From NCBI GenBank assembly GCA_020443005.1, contig JAGRJA010000311.1, forward strand, positions 1-13,536: DNA of 13,536 bases, written 5' to 3'. Position numbers and translations under genes: made by a program. This DNA comes from Pseudomonadales bacterium (GTDB lineage Bacteria; Pseudomonadota; Gammaproteobacteria; Pseudomonadales; UBA7239). The notes beneath the pieces are model-generated. The model saw nothing but the letters and a program-made list of their open reading frames with translations. It was not told the DNA's origin and did no database searches. How positions within the stretch are numbered: position 1 is the first letter of the stretch; every line of letters starts with the position of its first letter. Below, piece after piece: positions 8,031 to 13,536 of this stretch.

Positions 8031-8059
8031 ATTCTACTGAGCCATACTGGTTTTTTCAA
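8031..8059 (-). promoter_or_regulatory. Sigma70-type promoter for rplM-rpsI
   Basis: On the minus strand TTGAAA (8054-8059) and TAGAAT (8031-8036) are separated by exactly 17 bases, close to the consensus TTGACA/TATAAT. Transcription would begin near 8024, giving a leader of about 35 bases before the rplM ATG. It is the best promoter seen in the window. Confidence 0.75.
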
Positions 8060-8101
8060 GCGCTTTTCGGGATATTTTTCAGCTATTTCGAGACCAACAC
8101 C

Positions 8102-9199
8102 TCACGAAAGATGCGCCCTGGCCAGGTAGTCGAGAGACTGCATCTCCAGAAGCCGGCTTCTGGTTCGCTGAAACTCAAAGCTGAGACTGCCTCCTGCATA
8201 GAGACTGTCGATATCGGTTTCTGCCGAAATAATGAGTTTTACCTTTCGGTCGTAGAATTCATCGACCAGATTGACGAAACGGCGAGCCTGATTATCTTTA
8301 TCCAGCCCAAGCCTTGGCACATTGGACAACAGCACTGCATGAAACTCTCTGGATAGTTCGATGTAATCATTCTGGCTTCTGGGGCCATCACACAAGGCGT
8401 CAAACTCAAACCACGCCACATCATCTGCGACAAAACGCGCCAAAATCGGCCTGCCCTCAATCATCAGTTCCACATTCTGACGGCGCACATCGGGTGCCAG
8501 TCGTTCAAAACTGTCCATCAAGCTGACATCCGCCTTCTCATCGAGTGGGTAGTGATAGAGTTCGGCTTTTTCCAGTGTTCTGAGCCGGTAGTCAACGCCT
8601 CCATCCACATTAAGCACGGTTGTATATTGCTGGATAAGCTTGATTGCAGGTAAAAAGCGCGCCCTTTGCAGCCCGTTTTCATAAAGTCTACCGGGCTCTA
8701 TGTTTGAGGTAGCGACGAGTGTTACCCCTCTGGAAAAAAGCTTTTCCATCAGGGTGCCCAATATCATTGCGTCAGTGATATCCGAAACAAAAAATTCGTC
8801 AAAACAGATAACCCTCGCCTCACGGATGATACGGTCGGCTACTGAATCCAGCGGATTCTTGACACCATCCAGCGTCTTCAGCTCCCGATGCACCCGACGC
8901 ATAAACCGGTGAAAATGGACGCGCATTTTACGCTCGAAAGGCAGTGACTCAAAAAAAACATCCATCAGATAGGTTTTTCCGCCCCCCACGCCTCACCCAA
9001 AATACAAACCCATGACAGGTGGAAGGTTTTTCCTGCCCACACCCATTAACTGAAAAAAAGTGCGCTTGCCGCTTGTCTCCCGTTTCAACAACTCATCATA
9101 CAGGCGCTGCAAATGCTCGACAGCCAAACATTGGGCCGCATCGCGGGAGAAGCCTTCCGTTTGCAGGTCTTGTTGATAACGATCTAAAGGGCTGGTCAT
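8102..9199 (-). pseudogene. zapE: Cell division protein ZapE (AFG1-like ATPase), interrupted by an in-frame TGA
   Basis: ZapE is a P-loop ATPase associated with the division ring, and relatives act in mitochondrial protein quality control. The whole family sequence is present in one frame of 365 sense-or-stop codons. The N-terminus is MTSPLDRYQQDL. The Walker B region ICFDEFFVSD (131-140) and sensor-like TLVATSNI follow, and the end is FEFQRTRSRLLEMQS, all very close to Pseudomonas-like ZapE. Codon 69 (8993-8995) is TGA, inside the P-loop. The family reads Y-F-W-G-G-V-G-x-G-K-T; here the codons give Y-F-G-stop-G-V-G-G-G-K-T. No residue is gained or lost, so the frame is unbroken. Both flanks are free of other damage, which suggests a very recent mutation or a sequencing/assembly error. 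Restart at the GTG 8987-8989 would lose half the P-loop. The ATG at 9197-9199 fits family starts but has a weak ribosome binding site. Neighbours (rplM, yhcB) match E. coli order. Confidence 0.9.
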
Positions 9200-9304
9200 C
9201 AGATGGATAGAATGGGCATGTTTAAAAAGCAACTTTAGCGGTGGCAATACCGGGAGGCAATAGCTATTTACCAATGACTGCTTGATCACATAAAACCTAA
9301 AACC

Positions 9305-9922
9305 CTATATCGGGAGTGACAAGGCTTCCTCTACAATCTTTTTCAGGATGACCAGCTTGCGATGAAAAAAATGGCCGGTTTCTGCCAACAGCTCAACCTT
9401 CACCTGACTCCCTGAACGAGATGCCCACTCAAGATTGTCCTCGGCAGCAATCAACTCGTCTTCATCCCCCTGAATCAATAATACCGGGCAATACACCTTC
9501 TCGTTCCCGTCGACCCCATAACGGCCAATCGCAGGCGCAACCAATGTCAGGTGAACACACCTGTCAGCAACAATGGATGCTGCTTTCAGAGCCACACTCC
9601 CTCCAAAAGAAAAGCCGGCCAGATACAAAGGTCGTTGCGGGTATCTTTCCCTCATAAAATCAATGACAGCCAGTGTATCTTCCAACTCCCCTATCCCGTT
9701 GGCATACACCCCTTCGCTGAGCCCGACACCCCGATAATTGAAGCGACAGGCCGTTATCCCTTTGTCACGGTAGGCTCGTGCGAGTGTATGAACCACCTTG
9801 TTATGCATACTCCCGCCACCTTCGGGATGCGGATGGCAAATAACAGCGACGCCCGAAGAAGCGCCCTCCGGCTCTTCAACGATAAATTCAATACTGCCAA
9901 CAGCCCCCTGAATTTGCATCAT
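9305..9922 (-). CDS. Alpha/beta hydrolase (serine hydrolase fold)
   Basis: A small single-domain hydrolase of about 205 residues with no signal peptide, so probably cytoplasmic. It has the CHPHPEGGGSMHNKVV motif (29-44) and RFNYRGVGLSEG (60-71) typical of a widespread subgroup of short alpha/beta hydrolases. The nucleophile elbow is GFSFGG with Ser105. The acid is probably Asp155 in QGDEDELI, and the base is His184 in GHFFH. The substrate is unknown. Two adjacent ATGs (9920-9922 and 9917-9919) follow AGGGGTG, and either could be used; the upstream GTG overlaps the ribosome binding site and was rejected. It precedes zapE by about 105 bases on the same strand and diverges from yhcB. Confidence 0.88.
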   Translation of the reverse strand: MMQIQGAVGSIEFIVEEPEGASSGVAVICHPHPEGGGSMHNKVVHTLARAYRDKGITACRFNYRGVGLSEGVYANGIGELEDTLAVIDFMRERYPQRPLYLAGFSFGGSVALKAASIVADRCVHLTLVAPAIGRYGVDGNEKVYCPVLLIQGDEDELIAAEDNLEWASRSGSQVKVELLAETGHFFHRKLVILKKIVEEALSLPI

Positions 9923-9957
9923 TAACACCCCTGGAAATACAGATTAACAAGCCCCCT

Positions 9958-9963
9958 ATTATA
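9958..9963 (-). promoter_or_regulatory. Possible -10 element for the hydrolase gene
   Basis: A perfect TATAAT on the minus strand, about 36 bases before the hydrolase ATG. No good -35 hexamer lies at 16-18 bases, so the promoter is tentative. Confidence 0.35.
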
Positions 9964-10005
9964 AGCAGTCAGCGATCGAAACCGAGTGACCTTAAAAACT
10001 GTTGA

Positions 10006-10034
10006 TTTACTTTCGCTTCTGTCTCCAAGATAAT
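10006..10034 (+). promoter_or_regulatory. Probable sigma70-type promoter for yhcB
   Basis: TTTACT (10006-10011) and GATAAT (10029-10034) with a 17-base spacer match the consensus at four and five of six positions. Transcription would start near 10041, about 30 bases before the yhcB start codon. Confidence 0.5.
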
Positions 10035-10072
10035 CAAAAACCCTTTTGATTGAATGCCTCAAGGAGTCACCC

Positions 10073-10537
10073 GTGTACAGCTTCACACACCTTATTCTTA
10101 CCGGCCTTGCCTGCGGTTTACTGGGTTTGCTCATAGGCATCATAAGCACACGCTCCCTCAACCCACAGGAAAGGGAAAATCGCGACCTGGAAGAGCACCT
10201 GCAAAAAACCGAAGAAAAACTCTCGGATTACCAGCAGGAAATGGCAGAACACTTCAAACAGACGGCTCTTCTGGTCAACAACCTGACATCAAGTTACAAG
10301 GATATCTACAACCATCTGACCAATGATGCAATCAGGCTCGGAAACATCGACATCAACAATCCGGCGATCATCAACAATCCTCAACTTGCGATCAAGGCAA
10401 AACTTGAGGCTGGACAACCGATCGAACCCCCAAAGGATTATGCACCCAAAAAAGATCCTGATGCCCCGGGCACGCTTAGCGAAAATTACGGTCTGGACCC
10501 CGGCCACATCAAGCACAAACCTGCGGAAGAAAAATAA
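10073..10537 (+). CDS. yhcB: YhcB/ZapG family inner-membrane protein (DUF1043)
   Basis: A small inner-membrane protein linked in E. coli to cell division and envelope growth. One N-terminal transmembrane helix (about 2-25, rich in Leu and Gly) is followed by a charged coiled-coil segment (about 30-65) with the family-like EMAEHFKQTALLVNNLTSSYKDIYNHL region. A disordered Pro/Lys-rich tail contains PPKDYAPKKDPDAPGTLSENYG. At 154 residues it is slightly longer than the E. coli protein (about 132). The start is the GTG at 10073-10075, placed six bases after a perfect AAGGAG; a TTG 27 bases upstream is unlikely. It diverges from the hydrolase gene and ends before a strong terminator. E. coli has the same yhcB-zapE-rplM neighbourhood. 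Confidence 0.9.
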   Translation: MYSFTHLILTGLACGLLGLLIGIISTRSLNPQERENRDLEEHLQKTEEKLSDYQQEMAEHFKQTALLVNNLTSSYKDIYNHLTNDAIRLGNIDINNPAIINNPQLAIKAKLEAGQPIEPPKDYAPKKDPDAPGTLSENYGLDPGHIKHKPAEEK

Positions 10538-10600
10538 CAACCCTTCAATAAATCGAATACCCGAAAAAGCGCTCCCTTCTAGCTTTGCCTCCGGAAAAAG

Positions 10601-10626
10601 AAAAAGGCCTCGAATGAGGCCTTTTT
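10601..10626. terminator. Bidirectional terminator between yhcB and sat
   Basis: A perfect 11-base-pair stem, AAAAAGGCCTC and GAGGCCTTTTT, with a GAAT loop. It lies between two convergent genes and has a T run on the 3' side in either direction, so it can serve both. Confidence 0.9.
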
Positions 10627-10659
10627 GGCAAACCGGTTATCCAGCACCGGTACTTACAA

Positions 10660-11850
10660 CTACTGCTGTGTTGACTGGTAATAATCCATCAGGATTTTAG
10701 CGACTTCAGGCCGGGAAAACTCTGGCGGTGGCGCAATCCCCTGACCCAACATTTCCCGGACTTTGGTGCCTGACAGCAAAACAAAATCGTCCTTGCTGTG
10801 ATCCGGTGCGTCTTTCATCATGACAACCTTGTTCAACTTTTTCGAGTAGGCAGTATGGTCAGCGCGGTAAATTTCAATATCGAGCGCTCCTTCAGGCACC
10901 TTTTCATCAAAAATGGTTTGAGCATCAAACGCACCATAATAGTCACCCACACCGGCATGATCCCTGCCAACAATAAAATGTGTGCAACCACAATTCTGCC
11001 TGAACAAGGCATGTAACACCGCCTCTCTTGGACCCGCATACAACATATCGAAGCCGTAACCTGTAATCATCACAGTATTTGCCGGAAAATACAGCTCGAC
11101 CATTTTTCGAATCGAATCATCACGCACTTTCGCAGGGATATCACCGGGCTTGAGTTTGCCTAATAACATATGAATAAGGATGCCATCTGTACCAAGATCC
11201 TCCATCGCCATACGACACAACTCTTCATGGGCACGGTGCATGGGGTTTCGGGTCTGGAACGCCACCACTTTCTGCCAACCACGCTCCACCATCTCATTCC
11301 GTATTTCAACGGCCGTGCGGAAAGTATCCGGAAAATCGCTCTGGAAATAGCTGAAATTCAATACCTGGATGGCACCAGACAGCAGTTTATTCCCCAAATT
11401 GATGAAGGTAGCAACGCCAGGGTGCTCTTTATCAGTAGTACCAAAGATATGCACTGACATTGATTCCAACTGCCCATCAGTCACTTCTTCTATCGCATCA
11501 ATATCCATAATAGCCAGTACGGGGTGACCCTCAACATTCGGATCTCGCAAGGCGATGCGCCTGGCATCACCAATACCACTGACATCCTTGACGAGATTCA
11601 CAATCGGAACAGGCCAGAACAAACCGGAGGTAGTATGCAGTTTCTCGGAGACACTGAGAGCATCAGCCAGATTCATGAAACCATCCAGCGGTGTAAAATA
11701 ACCAGCACCCAGCATGACAGCATTGGCAGCAGCGGCTGAATTCAATAGCAACGAAGGCAATTTCTCTGCTTCAGACAGCAGGGCATGATGTTCTTCGGTA
11801 TCATAGACAAATAACGGTTTGAGTGTGTCTGCACCGTGCGGCTTAATCAT
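10660..11850 (-). CDS. sat: Sulfate adenylyltransferase (ATP sulfurylase), Sat type
   Basis: Cytoplasmic enzyme interconverting ATP plus sulfate with adenylyl sulfate plus pyrophosphate. In sulfur oxidisers it runs towards ATP, after AprAB has made adenylyl sulfate from sulfite. The 396 residues match the homo-oligomeric Sat type, not the CysDN type. The N-terminal PUA-like domain (about 1-165) includes LGAGYFTPLDGFM. The catalytic domain has QTRNPMHRAHEE (199-210), with its HxxH pair that binds the ATP phosphates, then GRDHAGVGDYYG (295-306) and LLSGTKVREML near the C-terminus. The ATG at 11848-11850 has AAGGAG six bases upstream; an 11-residue extension lacks such support. It diverges from the DegS-like gene. 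No aprAB or other sulfur gene is visible, so the direction of use is inferred. Confidence 0.95.
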   Translation of the reverse strand: MIKPHGADTLKPLFVYDTEEHHALLSEAEKLPSLLLNSAAAANAVMLGAGYFTPLDGFMNLADALSVSEKLHTTSGLFWPVPIVNLVKDVSGIGDARRIALRDPNVEGHPVLAIMDIDAIEEVTDGQLESMSVHIFGTTDKEHPGVATFINLGNKLLSGAIQVLNFSYFQSDFPDTFRTAVEIRNEMVERGWQKVVAFQTRNPMHRAHEELCRMAMEDLGTDGILIHMLLGKLKPGDIPAKVRDDSIRKMVELYFPANTVMITGYGFDMLYAGPREAVLHALFRQNCGCTHFIVGRDHAGVGDYYGAFDAQTIFDEKVPEGALDIEIYRADHTAYSKKLNKVVMMKDAPDHSKDDFVLLSGTKVREMLGQGIAPPPEFSRPEVAKILMDYYQSTQQ

Positions 11851-11904
11851 TGAATGCTCCTTAAAGGCAATGGAAAAATACAATCCCGTTTTTATGAGGC
11901 CGGT

Positions 11905-11934
11905 ATTATAATGCGTTAACCCCTATTTTCATAA
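11905..11934 (-). promoter_or_regulatory. Possible sat promoter in the sat/degS divergent region
   Basis: On the minus strand a perfect TATAAT (11905-11910) lies about 55 bases before the sat ATG, with a weak TTATGA-like -35 (11929-11934). The octamer ATTATAAT contains a TATAAT on each strand, so the same site could also serve the divergent gene, although no -35 was seen in that direction. Confidence 0.4.
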
Positions 11935-11979
11935 CCGGGCAATAAAACTGCTTCAAGCTCATCCAAAGGGAGAAAAAGC

Positions 11980-13074
11980 GTGCCGAAATTTCTGCGTTTT
12001 GCCGGCTGGCCACTCATTACCGGCATCCTTTGCGCACTTCTTTATCTTCAACTCCAACACCCTTCCCAGCCAAAACTCCAAACAACCGGCATCGCCCCTC
12101 AAGAAGATGTTATCCACAGTTATGCTGACGCAGTCGATAAAGCCATGCCTTCTGTTGTCAATATTTTTACACGCTCGAGAATACAGCGAGCCCCAACCAT
12201 TGAGGACTGGTTCAATCGTTTCTATCTGAATCAGAAACCCAAACCGCAATACCAGACATCGCTCGGTTCAGGAGTCATTGTTGATGACAGCGGCTTTTTA
12301 CTGACTAACTATCATGTCATAGAAAATGCCGAGAGCATCTTGGTGATGATGAATGACGGTCGCGAAACACTCGCTTCGATTGTCGGTTTTGACAAGGAGA
12401 TCGATTTGGCCGTACTCAAAATCAATCTTCGAAATATCCAGGCTATCGAATTTGCAGACATCAATCAGGCGCGGGTCGGGGATATTGTTTTGGCAATTGG
12501 CAACCCTTTTGGCGTTGGTCAAACCGTCACCCAGGGAATTATCAGTGCAGCCAATCGACAAGGGCTGGGTCTAAACAGCAACTTCATACAAACAGACGCC
12601 AGCATCAACCAGGGCAATTCCGGCGGTGCGCTCATCAACAGCCGCGGCAAACTTTTAGGGATAAATACAGCGATTTACAACATCAACGGTGTTTTTGCCG
12701 GAATAGGCTATGCAATACCCGGCGACACAGCATTGCGGGTTTTAAACGACATCATCGAAACGGGTCATGTGGTAAGGGGCTGGCTTGGTATTATTGCAAG
12801 CCCTGTGCCCCCGGAAATAGCCAATAAAATCGGGCTACCAAAGGGTATTGGGCTGATCGTCAGCAATATCTATAAAAACAGCCCTGCGCATGTCGCCGGT
12901 ATATTGCCCGGCGACATCATTACACATGTTAATAAACAACCTCTATCAGCTGACCAAGTCGGTATTGATGAAATATCAAAGACCAGGCCCGGTGAAAAAA
13001 TCTCGGTTGTCGTTATTCGCGAGGGCAAGGCACTGGAAATCGGTGTAACACCAGAAGACTCACCAAGAAAATAA
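11980..13074 (+). CDS. degS: DegS/AlgW-type membrane-anchored serine protease with one PDZ domain
   Basis: Periplasmic HtrA-family protease. In the DegS/AlgW branch the PDZ domain senses misfolded outer-membrane proteins, and the protease then cleaves the anti-sigma factor RseA/MucA to start the sigma-E response. The 364 residues have an N-terminal membrane anchor (about 8-25) and the DegS-typical SYADAVDKAMPSVVNIFTR (48-66). The catalytic triad is His112 (TNYHVI), Asp142 (KEIDLAVLK) and Ser214 (QGNSGGAL). A single PDZ domain lies at about 268-356. One PDZ plus an uncleaved anchor favours DegS over DegQ/DegP, which have two PDZ domains. The GTG start has GGGAG seven bases upstream. In E. coli degQ-degS also lie beside yhcB; here only this one protease is seen and sat intervenes. 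The family is certain; the sigma-E role is inferred. Confidence 0.9.
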   Translation: MPKFLRFAGWPLITGILCALLYLQLQHPSQPKLQTTGIAPQEDVIHSYADAVDKAMPSVVNIFTRSRIQRAPTIEDWFNRFYLNQKPKPQYQTSLGSGVIVDDSGFLLTNYHVIENAESILVMMNDGRETLASIVGFDKEIDLAVLKINLRNIQAIEFADINQARVGDIVLAIGNPFGVGQTVTQGIISAANRQGLGLNSNFIQTDASINQGNSGGALINSRGKLLGINTAIYNINGVFAGIGYAIPGDTALRVLNDIIETGHVVRGWLGIIASPVPPEIANKIGLPKGIGLIVSNIYKNSPAHVAGILPGDIITHVNKQPLSADQVGIDEISKTRPGEKISVVVIREGKALEIGVTPEDSPRK

Positions 13075-13138
13075 CAAGGCCTGCAAATGGCCAGGTATAT
13101 TGAAACCGGCTTTCAGTTACACGACCGACTCAAAGACA

Positions 13139-13480
13139 CTAGAAATTTGCAATACCGATAGCGGACTGGCAACTATCATCAAAACCGACAATAACCACCG
13201 ATTGCCGGGAGGTCAGTGCAGCAATAACCTGAGCATAGGCCTTGTCGTAAGCATCAGCTGCAACAAAATTATCTTTCAGAAATACTATCCACTTGTCGTG
13301 GCACTGCGTAACAAGTTGACTTGACTGAGTGACTTTCACAGCAAAGCTCTCTGTATTCCAAGGGCCGAGCATAATATCTGTAATTCTTTCATCTTCTGCA
13401 AGATTGTCAGCGCAAAGTGAAAAAGACCAAAAAGATGCCAGAATAAAAACCCAAAAACCAATTTTCTTTCCAAATTTCAT
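13139..13480 (-). CDS. Small exported protein of unknown function
   Basis: I do not recognise this 113-residue protein. Residues 1-23 look like a signal peptide (basic MKFGKK, then a hydrophobic run with Phe and Trp), with cleavage plausible after Cys23; the sequence before that Cys does not fit a lipobox, so a lipoprotein is unlikely. The mature part is about 90 residues with two cysteines, Cys60 and Cys104, that could form a disulfide in the periplasm. The stretch between them (W64 IVFLKD, then a helix DKAYAQVIAALTSRQ and a strand VVIVGF) suggests a compact alpha/beta or OB-like fold; that is a guess from the pattern. The ATG at 13478-13480 has GGGAGG close upstream, which supports a real gene. 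It converges on degS with 64 bases between them, and no clear terminator was seen there. Confidence 0.72.
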   Translation of the reverse strand: MKFGKKIGFWVFILASFWSFSLCADNLAEDERITDIMLGPWNTESFAVKVTQSSQLVTQCHDKWIVFLKDNFVAADAYDKAYAQVIAALTSRQSVVIVGFDDSCQSAIGIANF

Positions 13481-13536
13481 ACTTCCTCCCTGAAGCATTG
13501 ACTGCGTAAAATGACGAATACCCTATTATTCAAACC

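Noticed and set aside
8102..9289. Two separate genes, or TGA read as tryptophan, to explain the split zapE
   Set aside because: Both parts are in one frame and together make a complete ZapE, so two genes are unlikely. petA and petB (and zapE itself) end in TGA, so TGA acts as a stop here. Reading it as Trp would also put Trp one residue away from its family position.
13075..13138. Possible terminator between the convergent degS and the small exported gene (GGCC repeats near 13078-13092)
   Set aside because: The stem is only four pairs and no T run follows it.
13499..13536. Promoter for the small exported protein (TTGAAT with a 17-base spacer to TTTACG, minus strand)
   Set aside because: The -10 match is poor and the region is cut by the window edge.
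1..13536. Mobile elements, CRISPR arrays, tRNA/rRNA genes, or a new defence or biosynthetic cluster
   Set aside because: No transposase, integrase, repeat-spacer pattern or RNA gene signature was seen; the genes are mostly conserved housekeeping functions.

Overview
The window comes from a Gram-negative proteobacterium, most likely a gammaproteobacterium, with moderate base composition. The gene order ribosomal L13, S9, Rieske/cytochrome b/cytochrome c1, SspA, SspB is a familiar core block of Pseudomonas-like gammaproteobacteria. ZapE, YhcB (ZapG) and a DegS-type protease lie just upstream, as they do around rplM in Escherichia coli. A stand-alone ATP sulfurylase of the type used by sulfur oxidisers and sulfate reducers sits between yhcB and the protease. 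Together with a bc1 complex this hints at a sulfur-oxidising chemolithotroph, but that part is inference.

Layout. Positions 1-2214 (+) hold the C-terminal two thirds of an RND efflux permease, cut by the window edge. A voltage-gated potassium-channel-like protein with a C-terminal zinc ribbon (2233-3063, -) converges on it. The minus strand then carries, in transcription order, zapE (8102-9199), rplM-rpsI (7561-7989, 7152-7541), petA-petB-petC (6473-7057, 5223-6476, 4492-5223), sspA (3793-4422) and sspB (3144-3569). Clear intrinsic terminators follow rpsI and sspA, and a strong sigma70-like promoter precedes rplM. Upstream of zapE are an alpha/beta hydrolase (9305-9922, -) and the divergent yhcB (10073-10537, +). 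Next come a shared terminator, sat (10660-11850, -), the divergent DegS-like protease (11980-13074, +) and a small exported protein of unknown function (13139-13480, -).

How the genes work together. rplM and rpsI are ribosomal. petABC encode the ubiquinol:cytochrome c oxidoreductase. SspA is an RNA-polymerase-associated stress factor. SspB delivers ssrA-tagged proteins, and in E. coli also the RseA fragment made downstream of DegS, to ClpXP, so SspB and the DegS-like protease may serve the same envelope-stress circuit. ZapE and YhcB are both linked to cell division or envelope growth. Sat interconverts adenylyl sulfate and ATP.

The most unusual thing is in zapE: an in-frame TGA lies exactly in the P-loop while the reading frame stays intact on both sides. 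No mobile element, CRISPR array, tRNA or rRNA was seen, and no gene-free stretch exceeds 300 bases. I did not find a convincing undescribed multi-gene system; this is mostly conserved core genome.
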